A stretch of 64,000 bases of DNA. It comes from Bacteroidales bacterium 52_46. Lineage in GTDB: Bacteria > Bacteroidota > Bacteroidia > Bacteroidales > Muribaculaceae. Every line of letters begins with the position of its first letter. The first letter of the stretch is position 1. Position numbers and translations under genes: made by a program. The notes under the pieces were generated by a model. The model saw nothing but the letters and a program-made list of their open reading frames with translations. It was not told the origin of the DNA and did not search any database. Of this stretch, positions 53,845 through 62,120 are shown one piece after another. The stretch covers positions 1 to 64,000 of the forward strand of contig MNQK01000003.1 in the NCBI GenBank assembly GCA_001915385.1, written 5' to 3'.

Positions 53845-56463
53845 ATGGCAAATAGACCTATATCATTCTATAAATATCTCAAAGATCAAGCCATAGAGAT
53901 ACCTATCATCCAACGAGACTATGCTCAGGGAAGAATTGGAAAAGAAGCATTACGTAAAACGTTTTTGACAAGCTTAAAAAAGGTTTTGGACGATGCCATT
54001 TGTGCTAAAAGCGATTATAAACCTTTACAACTGGATTTTGTATATGGCTCGACTTTGCCTCCTACAAATTCCGGAGATATAACCATTCAGCCTCTTGATG
54101 GTCAACAAAGGCTGACAACACTATGGCTCCTTCATTGGTATATAGCCCTTCGTGCCGGAAAATTAGCAGAGGCAGGAAATACTTTGATGAGGTTCAGTTA
54201 TGAAACTCGCATTTCATCAAGAACCTTTTGTGAGAAAATGTGTGCTGTTGAAAATTTCGAGGCGTTTTTAGAACAAATAAAGGATTATGAAAACCCTTTA
54301 AAAAAAGATGAATCCTGCATAAATAATGATGATTTAAAAGATGTAAATAAGGCATCTAAACATGAATCAGGTGAAACTAATAAAACGATACCGAGAGTAG
54401 CTGATTTCATTGAAACAAGAACTTGGTTCTACTCCAAGTGGAAACAGGATCCTACAATACAATCCATGCTCAGAATGTTGAGTAGCGACAAAGAGGAGAG
54501 CGAAGAAAATGGAAGAAAGCGCAAAAATAAAAAGGATTTGAAGATTGATCATGATAATGATGCTATTGAGAAAATATTTGCGTCTACCCCCAAGGTAAAC
54601 TTTATAAAATACTGGGAGTTGCTGATAAGCGATCGCTCTCCTATTGTATTTTATCACCTTTCCCTGAATAAGTTCGGACTATCTGACGACCTGTATGTTA
54701 AAATGAATGCCCGAGGCAAGGCTCTTACTCCTTTTGAAAATTTTAAGGCGGATCTTGTAGGGTATATGCTTGGGCAACGCGAAAAAGAGGAAAAAAAAGA
54801 AAAGAGCATCGCTCCTGATGAATTGAAAACTGTCGATTTGCCTTGGAAAAGAATTGTTGACCCGAGAGATGGGGTGCCTATTTTGATGGATACAACATGG
54901 GCGAATCTGTTTTGGAAATATCGTTCTGTTGTAAATCAAATTGACGAAGCATTTTTGACGTTCCTCAACAGATTTTTCTGGAATGAATTATTCATCACGG
55001 GGATTGCTCTCGAAAATAATATATCCTACATACACTTAAATAAGGATAATGGAGCTGTATTTGATGATTTTTCTCCGTATCTTTATGATAAAGGGGCAAT
55101 TCCAGTTACTTTTTTTGATGATTTAATAACTGTATTAAACCGCTTTGGAAAATATAATAGAGAGGTTGAAGTTCCTAATCAAAAGGCATTTAACTATAGA
55201 CCAATATATATTGACAAAGAAAAAGGAGGTAAAAACGTCCAAGTGGTAGAAGAAATCACTCAATCTGGACGCATCTTTTTCTTTGCAATTACAAAATATT
55301 TCAAAGAAGGAGAATATGACCATATATCATTTCAACGCTGGATACGGGTTGTCAGCAACTTAATATCGGGTGTGGATGAGGATGGCAGTCCGCAAATAAG
55401 AAGTGTTGAGCAGGTGCGAATAGTAATTGACAAACTCGCCATTCTTGACAGTCATAAGATATACGATGATCTGGTTAAACAAGAAATTAACCAGGACTAC
55501 TCAAAGCCATTAAATCTGCGTTTTAATGAGGAAATAGAGAAAGCCCGTCAAATATTAGATGATGACCGATCTGAACTGAGGGTTTATCCCTTTGAGAATA
55601 GGTTCAAAACATGGGAAGAAGCCATTAATAAATATGAAACATTTAGTTTTTTCAAAGGATCCATTCGTTTCTTGTACCATAATGAGAAAGGAGTAGCTAA
55701 TTGGGATGATTTTGACAAAAAAAGTAAAAATGCAGAAAATTTTTTCTCAAAAGACAATGGATATTATTTGTCTACAAATGAAGTCAATGGGACTAAAAAC
55801 AATGCATATTTGCTGAAACTGCTTTATAGTTATACAGATGTTTGTGGGTTCCGGAACGCTATGTGGTGGAAGTATCATGTGTATTCCAATAATGACAACT
55901 CATGGCTTCATCTTTTGAACCATCCGGATATGTCTTATGCGGCACATCATCTTATGACAGAAGCCCCGTTGCGTCAGTATAAGAAACCGACAAAGTATGC
56001 ATTCGAGGATAATGTTCTTTATCTGTTGTCTCAAACACGTCTTCTTGATTATGTAGCGGAAAATATGCCAAACCCATGGATCAGAGACTATCATAACCAT
56101 AAGGCCATATACCCAAGTTCAACTGGTATTTTCTTAAATGCAACGTTCCGAGACCAATTCCTCCAGACAACAGATGGAATTTCATTGGCACAGAATTGCT
56201 CTGTTGAAGACACGGGCCTGCTTTTTGGTTCCAATATTAATTTCTTATACAACTACAACGGAATTTATCATTTCAGATGGTATAGCAATGATGACATCTA
56301 TCTCACCTCTGATATTGATTCAGATTGTATAATCCGAAATAAAGATGGCCAAAATGATATGGAAAAATATTTTATGTTTAAGGCAAAGGATATAATAGAC
56401 AAGACGCAAATTCTTGAAAATCTTAACCGTCTTATATATGAATATAATGGATTAAAGTCTTGA
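53845..56463 (+). CDS. Second DUF262 protein, large
   Basis: An 872-residue protein with the DUF262 motifs IPIIQRDYAQGR (19-30) and QPLDGQQRLTTLWLLHW (82-98), and FYHLSLNKFGLSDDLYVKMNARGKALTPFENFKADLVG, the typical MNxRGxxLTxxE region, near 270-310. No convincing HNH motif is seen in the long C-terminal part, unlike its upstream partner. It differs strongly from the first DUF262 protein, so the pair is not a recent duplication. Base composition is AT-rich, suggesting transfer. Likely cotranscribed with the upstream gene. Confidence 0.82.
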   Translation: MANRPISFYKYLKDQAIEIPIIQRDYAQGRIGKEALRKTFLTSLKKVLDDAICAKSDYKPLQLDFVYGSTLPPTNSGDITIQPLDGQQRLTTLWLLHWYIALRAGKLAEAGNTLMRFSYETRISSRTFCEKMCAVENFEAFLEQIKDYENPLKKDESCINNDDLKDVNKASKHESGETNKTIPRVADFIETRTWFYSKWKQDPTIQSMLRMLSSDKEESEENGRKRKNKKDLKIDHDNDAIEKIFASTPKVNFIKYWELLISDRSPIVFYHLSLNKFGLSDDLYVKMNARGKALTPFENFKADLVGYMLGQREKEEKKEKSIAPDELKTVDLPWKRIVDPRDGVPILMDTTWANLFWKYRSVVNQIDEAFLTFLNRFFWNELFITGIALENNISYIHLNKDNGAVFDDFSPYLYDKGAIPVTFFDDLITVLNRFGKYNREVEVPNQKAFNYRPIYIDKEKGGKNVQVVEEITQSGRIFFFAITKYFKEGEYDHISFQRWIRVVSNLISGVDEDGSPQIRSVEQVRIVIDKLAILDSHKIYDDLVKQEINQDYSKPLNLRFNEEIEKARQILDDDRSELRVYPFENRFKTWEEAINKYETFSFFKGSIRFLYHNEKGVANWDDFDKKSKNAENFFSKDNGYYLSTNEVNGTKNNAYLLKLLYSYTDVCGFRNAMWWKYHVYSNNDNSWLHLLNHPDMSYAAHHLMTEAPLRQYKKPTKYAFEDNVLYLLSQTRLLDYVAENMPNPWIRDYHNHKAIYPSSTGIFLNATFRDQFLQTTDGISLAQNCSVEDTGLLFGSNINFLYNYNGIYHFRWYSNDDIYLTSDIDSDCIIRNKDGQNDMEKYFMFKAKDIIDKTQILENLNRLIYEYNGLKS

Positions 56464-56606
56464 GAGCAAGCAGATATTAACTTAATATATATACTTGAAA
56501 GGACCGCTCATTATTGCAATCGCAACAAACCGTCCGAAATCATATTAATGCCACGACTTTCTGCAAAGTATAATCTGAAGAATTACTACTGCAATTATCG
56601 AGAGTG

Positions 56607-57095
56607 TCATAATATTTTTAATGCTATGGCAGCGCAGGCCTCTGCGTCGGCAAGGGCGTGATGATGGTTCACCATGTCGTATCCGCATGCCGCTGCCGAA
56701 AGGTGCAGCTGATGGCTTGGAATATCGAGACATCGACGCGATGCGGCGAGCGTACAGTGGAATTCATAGTCTGGATATGTCATCCCGTACTCGGCAAAGG
56801 CTGCTTTCAGACAGCTTTCATCAAAAGGTCGGTTATGGGCGACAAGCGGTAGGCCCTGAATGAACGGCTCGATTTGTGCCCAAACCTCCGGGAATGTGGG
56901 TTGCCCTTCTGTGTCCCGGCGAGTGAGACCGTGTACCTCGGTTGTCCAATATGTATAATAGTTGGGAGTCGGTTGAATAAGAGAGTAGAACTTATCGACT
57001 ATCTCGCCACCTCGCACCACCACAATGCCGACGCTGCATACGCTTGACCGTCGCCCGTTGGCTGTCTCAAAATCTATTGCTACAAAGTCCTGCAT
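56607..57095 (-). CDS. DEDDh 3'-5' exonuclease (DnaQ-like)
   Basis: A 162-residue exonuclease of the DnaQ/RNase T superfamily, acting on DNA or RNA ends. The catalytic residues are visible: DFETA at the N terminus (Asp and Glu), AHNRPFDESCL (Asp), and HHALADAEACA (His and Asp). No other domain is attached. It is the last gene of the seven-gene operon and starts two bases after the WYL gene ends. Such small exonucleases also occur in housekeeping settings, but the tight coupling argues that it belongs to the system. Confidence 0.85.
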   Translation of the reverse strand: MQDFVAIDFETANGRRSSVCSVGIVVVRGGEIVDKFYSLIQPTPNYYTYWTTEVHGLTRRDTEGQPTFPEVWAQIEPFIQGLPLVAHNRPFDESCLKAAFAEYGMTYPDYEFHCTLAASRRCLDIPSHQLHLSAAACGYDMVNHHHALADAEACAAIALKIL

Positions 57096-57097
57096 GG

Positions 57098-58000
57098 TCA
57101 GTCGTTTTTATAGAGTTCGCTCATGTCTGAAATCCATCCCTTTATCGTCCTGCGCAATGATACCGGACTTATTACCTCTATCATTGAACCGTATTGTAAC
57201 AGTTTCATGATAAAGTCGTAAGTCGGAGACAAGTACAATTCAAAATCGGCGTACTCACCATAGTCCTCAATCAGACTCTGGCTGTGATGCAGGGGCAATG
57301 ATTTCAGATAATATTTATGGTCATCGTTTGCCCGTATCACGATGCGCTCGGGCTTTATATCATATCCGATAACTACTCCGTAGGTTGTGGCGAAATAACT
57401 GTCGGCATCAAAATTATCCGGAAGCTTATATCTATCATCCGAAATCTCGACATCCTCCAGACGGTCAAGGCCGTAAATCTTGATTTCATCGCGGTTGTTG
57501 CGAGCAAGTACGTACCAGCGGTTTTCAAACAGCTTCACGCAATACGGCTCAATGGGAAATGTATATCCGTGCGATTTCTTGAAAGGACGATATGTGATAT
57601 TGACAACCCTATTCTCTTTCATCGCTCCGAGTATAGTTGTCAAGTGGTCGCGACCGGATGGTATCTCATCAACTATGATGCGCCCTTTCAGAGATAGGTT
57701 CTCCCCGATAAGATTGCCCACTGCAAAGGAATCGAGCATCCACTTTTTCAGCTTATCCTCATCTATGTCTTCGGGATTGGCTATATAATAAAGATAGCCC
57801 CCGACCTTCTGACAATCGATAATGATGCTGAACTGTTCAAAGATAGCATCGCGCCAACGGTTAAACGTGGCACGGGGAAGGGGGTCGCCATCGCTGTACT
57901 CGATGGCTTGTTTCCATTTTTCAGATAATTCCTTATGAGAAATCTTTCCGGCACGGCGGATCTTATCAATCAACCATGTATATTTTTGCAGTTGGTTCAT
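57098..58000 (-). CDS. WYL-domain transcriptional regulator
   Basis: A 300-residue protein with an N-terminal helix-turn-helix-like region (ISHKELSEKWKQAIEYSDGDPLPRATFNRWRDAIF) and a WYL domain (VNITYRPFKKSHGYTFPIEPYCVKLFENRWYVLARNN, about 135-170, then IYGLDRLEDVEI). WYL proteins bind ligands, often nucleic acid or nucleotides, and regulate defence and stress genes. It is the sixth gene of the tight minus-strand operon and the best candidate to act on the inverted-repeat element at 61179-61225 and 63875-63907. Confidence 0.85.
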   Translation of the reverse strand: MNQLQKYTWLIDKIRRAGKISHKELSEKWKQAIEYSDGDPLPRATFNRWRDAIFEQFSIIIDCQKVGGYLYYIANPEDIDEDKLKKWMLDSFAVGNLIGENLSLKGRIIVDEIPSGRDHLTTILGAMKENRVVNITYRPFKKSHGYTFPIEPYCVKLFENRWYVLARNNRDEIKIYGLDRLEDVEISDDRYKLPDNFDADSYFATTYGVVIGYDIKPERIVIRANDDHKYYLKSLPLHHSQSLIEDYGEYADFELYLSPTYDFIMKLLQYGSMIEVISPVSLRRTIKGWISDMSELYKND

Positions 58001-58007
58001 ATATATT

Positions 58008-58262
58008 CTAATCTATGTGATCTTTTACTCTGTAAAGATAATCATTTCCGGTATCATTCTGCGATACATCTTTCAGCTTTTTATAATCAGGTTTTAAAGT
58101 AGAAGAATGATCTGATGATGGTGTCGTATCTTTCTTATTAAAGTTGATTATCTCACTCGCACCTTGACTGTCGGAATACTTTAACGCTATTCCGGTCTTG
58201 ATTATCTCAATCTGTTTCGGAGAGAACGTGGATTGTATACTTTGGCCCTGTTTTCCCATCAT
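58008..58262 (-). CDS. Small hypothetical protein
   Basis: Not recognised. 84 residues, hydrophilic, with a short helix (STFSPKQIEIIKTGIALKYSDS) and a disordered, Asp/Ser/Lys-rich tail. It lies two bases after the preceding gene and seven before the WYL gene, so its expression in the operon is likely. Neither a TM nor a toxin signature is seen. Confidence 0.6.
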   Translation of the reverse strand: MMGKQGQSIQSTFSPKQIEIIKTGIALKYSDSQGASEIINFNKKDTTPSSDHSSTLKPDYKKLKDVSQNDTGNDYLYRVKDHID

Positions 58263-58264
58263 AT

Positions 58265-59053
58265 TTATTCAGTAATAAAAATTGCCATGATCTCTATTCC
58301 TGGAAGCAATGGCTTGCCATGTACAATAGTTGGATTCTTCAACATGCTGTTGGCAAATTCAGCTATCTTAGAGGCCTCATTTTCATAGCCTTCAGAAGAT
58401 GAAATGATTAAGAATGTTTTTGTCTCGTTGTTGAACCACATAAAGTCATCAAGAAAACAGATCATGTCGTATGAAGACTTATCTCGCGGTAACGAATATG
58501 AGGTAAGGTTAGCAATCCACGCTAAATTCCCTGCATCTCTGTAATGATAGATATCTTCGTGGGATATTTCTGAAACCTGATGTAAATCGATATAGCTGCA
58601 GATTTCCTCGATTCTCTCCGTTAAGGAGGATTTCGGCTGTCTTCGGTTATTGAGTAAAAAACCGGAAAAAGCCGTCGCCTTCTTCGGAAAATCGAAAGAG
58701 ACCAACAGCCACAGTAAATCCGCAACAATCATCTCATTGGTTATTTTACTACTCGTATCAAGCCTTTTGAATGTCGGTTCTCGCCTTATGTGACCGGCAA
58801 GAAGCCTCTCCCAAAGTCTCGAATCGCAGTCTGTGTCGGTATTGATCCATATACCATGAACACCTTTACCCAAGTAATCTTGTTCCTGTACTTCAATGAC
58901 AACATCGCTCTCCCTTGCCGGGGTAACGGAGAGCAGAGTATCGAAAGCTAATCTGAATCGGACTTTCTTGTTCTCCACTTCAGGCACATTACACAGAATG
59001 TCGGAGAAGACTTTGTCAAATTTGACCTGATTTAAGAGTTTATGCAGTGTCAT
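58265..59053 (-). CDS. DUF6557-like protein B
   Basis: From ATG 59053 (MTLHKLLNQVKFDKVFSDIL), one base after the FtsZ-like stop, it has 262 residues; ATG 59065 with an 11-base overlap is also possible. The N-terminal part with FRLAFDTLLSVTP, and DLLWLLVSFDFPKK later, resembles the Bacteroidetes family DUF6557 and also the N terminus of the gene two places upstream (59716-60582). The end (ASKIAEFANSMLKNP...LPGIEIMAIF) differs. No catalytic motif is recognised. Function unknown. Confidence 0.6.
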   Translation of the reverse strand: MTLHKLLNQVKFDKVFSDILCNVPEVENKKVRFRLAFDTLLSVTPARESDVVIEVQEQDYLGKGVHGIWINTDTDCDSRLWERLLAGHIRREPTFKRLDTSSKITNEMIVADLLWLLVSFDFPKKATAFSGFLLNNRRQPKSSLTERIEEICSYIDLHQVSEISHEDIYHYRDAGNLAWIANLTSYSLPRDKSSYDMICFLDDFMWFNNETKTFLIISSSEGYENEASKIAEFANSMLKNPTIVHGKPLLPGIEIMAIFITE

Positions 59054-59054
59054 A

Positions 59055-59702
59055 TCAATACTCATGCGTGCTTTTATGAAATGAAAACACTTCTGCTTTG
59101 TAATAGCTTTCCATCGCAGAATTATTGGAATACATGGCATTAAGGGCCATGAACAGTTGTTTCTCCGTAGCCCATACTCCGAACGGAAGTTCATCACGAT
59201 TTTCGCTCCTCCCCTTGCGGGGATGCTGTAAGATGAGTCTCAGCAACTGTACAACACCGTTGTACCTGTCAAGGCCTGAATGAAGTCGACCATTATCCTG
59301 AAGCACTGTAATTTCAGCATAATCAGTTATCCACTTAAAGATTTGTTCCAGCTCCTGATCATTTCCACCCAAGGAGTTTGTTTTTGCCCCGCCGGCAAAA
59401 CAATATGTATGGTCGGCATAACTCCACAATTCATAGATAATCTCAATTGTGAACTTACTGACAACCTCATCACCTAAGTCTGTGACAAGCACAGTCATAA
59501 GTTCGTTGTCATCGTGGATCTCCTCACGACATTGCGCAATACCTGTAAGCAGGATATGCTCATCGTTCTCATTGCCATGCGCCATAAGTTGCCTTTTGTC
59601 AGTATCGCAGAAGACAAAGCGGATGTCGTCGTAATTGCCGTTGGCTCGCAATCTGTCAATAATCTCGCCGGCCCAATATCCTAAAGCTATTACTCTAAAC
59701 AT
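59055..59702 (-). CDS. Divergent FtsZ/tubulin-like protein
   Basis: The 215 residues from ATG 59702 follow the FtsZ GTPase-domain order: VIALGYWAGEIIDRL matches the first nucleotide loop (VIGVGGAGGNAVNRM in FtsZ), FVFCDTDKRQLM matches the NTDxxxL segment, VLVTDLGDEVVSKFTIEIIYEL stands where AGMGGGTGTGAAPVIAKIA is expected, and ITVLQDNGRL matches LIVIPNDRLL. The glycine-rich GTP-binding loop is lost, so GTP hydrolysis is doubtful. The C-terminal FtsZ domain is not clear. ATG 59747 would overlap the upstream gene by 32 bases. The assignment rests on pattern alone. Confidence 0.5.
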   Translation of the reverse strand: MFRVIALGYWAGEIIDRLRANGNYDDIRFVFCDTDKRQLMAHGNENDEHILLTGIAQCREEIHDDNELMTVLVTDLGDEVVSKFTIEIIYELWSYADHTYCFAGGAKTNSLGGNDQELEQIFKWITDYAEITVLQDNGRLHSGLDRYNGVVQLLRLILQHPRKGRSENRDELPFGVWATEKQLFMALNAMYSNNSAMESYYKAEVFSFHKSTHEY

Positions 59703-59715
59703 ATTCAATATAATT

Positions 59716-60582
59716 TTAGTCCCACCAGTAGGTGAGGTTGTGGTCAAGAAATTTCCAAAGAATCTTTAATGCCTTTGCCCGGCGCAACTCCGACAGCGGA
59801 TAATCATTGTTGTCGTTGTCTTTCCCTATTTCATCATAGTGATATTGATTGAATATCGGACCGATGTATCGGGATGCGTTTTGGGCATTTACATACACTC
59901 CAACCATATCATAGTAATCAGCAGCCGCTAATTCAAGCAGCCGGCAGCAAAGTTCCATACGAGATACATAATGTTTGCTGTTTACGAACCGGTCGGTATA
60001 TCTATGATAACCGATATGATATTCAATTCGCTTGCGCAAAATGTCAAGGATGTAGCTCCAGTCGATGGCCGAGTCATTGGCAATGGCCTGTTTCCAGTAA
60101 TAACAAGCTTTCCGCTTTAGGCTTAGTTTTTTCCCCGGATTTTCAAGAAAATACTCCCGAGTCCCGTCAACACATGAATTCAGGAACTGCTGAAAATCCT
60201 TTTGATGACGATTTTGTGTCCTGAAATCATACAACGTAGACCAATACAAAAGATGAGCCGAAAACTCTGCTGTTGTCGGCACTCGCAAGGCCGATCCATC
60301 GCATGTGTATTTTTCAATCATTTCGTCTTTATCGAAGCAGACCTCACGCCCCACAAGCCGTTCTATAGGATCAGGCGCTCCGGCAATATGAATCATATTA
60401 TCAAAGTCAAACTCAATCTTCAGCGGAGTACTCGAATGTGTCTCGTCGACTTCCATATTGCGGATTGTATAAAACAGTGTCTTATACAATTTCCTGATAC
60501 TGTCCGGCTCATGATAATAGGATTGAAGTGTATGCCAGACGTCCTCAAAATCTGATTTGCTGAAGTATTCCTTGTATAACAT
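59716..60582 (-). CDS. DUF6557-like protein A
   Basis: A 288-residue soluble protein. FEDVWHTLQSYYHEPDSIRKLYKTLFYTIRNME (about 12-44) matches the DUF6557-type N terminus and that of gene 58265-59053, and FSAHLLYWSTLYDFRTQNRHQKDF corresponds to the family's second conserved block. The C-terminal part is helical and rich in Tyr and His (RIEYHIGYHRYTDRF), ending LDHNLTYWWD. Function unknown. It lies 47 bases after the coiled-coil gene and 13 before the FtsZ-like gene. Confidence 0.6.
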   Translation of the reverse strand: MLYKEYFSKSDFEDVWHTLQSYYHEPDSIRKLYKTLFYTIRNMEVDETHSSTPLKIEFDFDNMIHIAGAPDPIERLVGREVCFDKDEMIEKYTCDGSALRVPTTAEFSAHLLYWSTLYDFRTQNRHQKDFQQFLNSCVDGTREYFLENPGKKLSLKRKACYYWKQAIANDSAIDWSYILDILRKRIEYHIGYHRYTDRFVNSKHYVSRMELCCRLLELAAADYYDMVGVYVNAQNASRYIGPIFNQYHYDEIGKDNDNNDYPLSELRRAKALKILWKFLDHNLTYWWD

Positions 60583-60629
60583 GGTGCGAAGTTATTGTAA
60601 AGCACTGCCAAAAGCTGTCTGTCTTAATA

Positions 60630-61061
60630 TTAAAGATATTCCCCTGTAAATATATTGATTTCGAGATTGGTAAACCAATCTTTGAAGGCAACATTTGGGC
60701 TTACCACTGCCAAATTATCATTCAGGCAGTCTTCTACCCAGTATTGCTCATAGTCGTAATCGCCGAGCTCAAGATAGATTGAACAACTCGACTTATCATC
60801 TGAGAGTTCCAATTTGATTCCATACATTTCAAAATCCTCTTTGAATCTATCATAGAAATCTTGGGCAGTTTTGATTTTGGCGTCATTAATAAGTTTGGTA
60901 TAGTAAGCGTGGCGACGCCGAATCAATTCAATGGTGTCTTTGCGTTGTTGGGTAATTAGGACTCGCAAATCAGCAAACCGTTGCGCATTCGCTGCTCTGA
61001 TTTGCCTCCTTTTTTCTGCACGTTGCCTTCTTTCTTCATCTGTCATGTCAATATGATTCAT
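60630..61061 (-). CDS. Coiled-coil hypothetical protein
   Basis: From ATG 61061 the product has 143 residues. The first 60 form a basic, probably coiled-coil helix (EERRQRAEKRRQIRAANAQRFADLRVL); the rest is acidic and beta-like (YGIKLELSDDKSSCSIYLELGDYDYEQYW). A longer frame to 61133 would translate through the tRNA-like RNA and is rejected. It is the first protein of the tight operon, 21 bases after that RNA. A basic N terminus would suit RNA or DNA binding, which is inference. Confidence 0.6.
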   Translation of the reverse strand: MNHIDMTDEERRQRAEKRRQIRAANAQRFADLRVLITQQRKDTIELIRRRHAYYTKLINDAKIKTAQDFYDRFKEDFEMYGIKLELSDDKSSCSIYLELGDYDYEQYWVEDCLNDNLAVVSPNVAFKDWFTNLEINIFTGEYL

Positions 61062-61082
61062 AATCGCAGCATTTTTGTTTTG

Positions 61083-61172
61083 CAGCCCGGGTCGGGTTCG
61101 AACCGACAATGTCCTTTCCGGTACACTTTCCATCTAATATAAAGCGCGTCTGACCAATTTCGCCACCGGGCT
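61083..61172 (-). tRNA. tRNA-like RNA, class II (Leu-like), aberrant anticodon arm
   Basis: On the minus strand a 7-bp acceptor stem (AGCCCGG with CCGGGCT), a D arm GCG-AAATTGGTCAGA-CGC as in Leu tRNAs, a long variable arm (TGTACCGGAAAGGACA) and a perfect T arm (GTCGG-TTCGAAC-CCGAC) fold well. The anticodon arm does not: CTTT...AAAG leaves 11 loop bases (ATATTAGATGG) where 7 are normal; UAG could be read as an anticodon only with a mispaired stem. The discriminator is G, not the A of Leu tRNAs. CCA is not encoded. It may be a pseudo-tRNA or a non-decoding tRNA mimic at the head of the operon. Confidence 0.75.
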
Positions 61173-61178
61173 GATACT

Positions 61179-61225
61179 ATTGTACCGCAAAATTACGACA
61201 GCGATGTCTCATTTTGCGGTACAAT
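61179..61225 (-). promoter_or_regulatory. Inverted-repeat promoter element of the tRNA-like/FtsZ-like operon
   Basis: ATTGTACCGCAAAA (61179-61192) and TTTTGCGGTACAAT (61212-61225) are perfect 14-bp inverted arms. On the minus strand TAATTTTG (61195-61188), a -7 motif, lies in the downstream arm, about 16 bases before the tRNA-like RNA; the usual -33 TTG is missing. CGCAAAATTA-N15-ATTTTGCG is repeated with the same spacing before rtcB (63875-63907), so a common regulator is likely. Confidence 0.65.
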
Positions 61226-61337
61226 GTATCGATTCTGCAAAATTAATGACTACCTTTTATTTGACATAAACCGCGAAAGTTACAAATAATATAGTTTTGA
61301 TTATTTTGCAATGTGTGATCCAAAGTAGCAAATGTAT

Positions 61338-62120
61338 CTAAATTTTACTCTCAACTCGATTTAGTCCCTGCCATAAGTTTTTCATAACATTCTCATAAAG
61401 ATCTTCGTCAGTCGAATTGGACATAGGGTTCATATGATAAGAATCAATCACCCAGATATCTTTGTATGGAGAATAATAAATCCAATTATCTGTTTTCGAC
61501 TTTAAATCCGAAGGGTTTTCTTTTAGGAACTCTTCAATAATAAATTTCATGATTCTACTACTGCCGCCACAACACACGATAATATTCGGAGACAACAATC
61601 TAAGCTGAGACAGAATCAAATGTTTATAAAGTTCTAAATGTTCAAAGAGCTTGTTCATATCGGTTGTTGAAGCTCCGGAATGTTTTTTGAGGTTAATTCT
61701 GGCAACAGCAGTTTCTTGCCAAATCTTACTTACGTAATCAATGTCATTAACCTTTTCCCAAGAATCATACCCGGATTTAGTTAATGTACTCAATCCAGTT
61801 GTGATACGGAGAAGATTCTTGTTGAATCGGCAACCAAATGATTTTGAGCCGTCTATATTTGTAGTCAAGTCGATGGCCTTCATATCATACGCATTATTTT
61901 CTTCATTGGGTTCTTTTGAGACAAATAGTATACGGCGCTTTGCATTTGACCATTGTTCATCTTCGTTTCCAGTATATCGCCACATTTGATTGGCATCAGA
62001 ATTAAGGTAAATTGCCCCTTTATAATAAACGCCATCCGGAGATACATCTCCATGTTGATACTCCTCGGCTAAAATCCTCCATTCTTTGAGAATTTTCTCA
62101 TTTTCTTCAAATAAATTCAT
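61338..62120 (-). CDS. Uracil-DNA glycosylase-fold-like protein
   Basis: A 260-residue protein from ATG 62120 (MNLFEENEKILKEWR). RRILFVSKEPNEEN (about 60-73) and the late WVIDSYHMNPMSNS (about 230) take the positions of the two active-site motifs of the UDG superfamily, and LSPNIIVCCGGSS is the central strand and loop. Its substrate cannot be told; members include DNA repair enzymes and defence effectors. It lies between the tRNA-like RNA and the rtcB operon on the same strand, with its own upstream spacer. Confidence 0.5.
   Translation of the reverse strand: MNLFEENEKILKEWRILAEEYQHGDVSPDGVYYKGAIYLNSDANQMWRYTGNEDEQWSNAKRRILFVSKEPNEENNAYDMKAIDLTTNIDGSKSFGCRFNKNLLRITTGLSTLTKSGYDSWEKVNDIDYVSKIWQETAVARINLKKHSGASTTDMNKLFEHLELYKHLILSQLRLLSPNIIVCCGGSSRIMKFIIEEFLKENPSDLKSKTDNWIYYSPYKDIWVIDSYHMNPMSNSTDEDLYENVMKNLWQGLNRVESKI

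Noticed and set aside
59055..59702. Cell-division FtsZ proper
   Set aside because: It is too short, lacks the GGGTGTG loop and the C-terminal domain, and is not near division genes; only a divergent FtsZ-like reading is kept.
61062..61133. N-terminal extension of the coiled-coil gene to 61133
   Set aside because: It would translate through the tRNA-like RNA; ATG 61061 after the RNA is the natural start.
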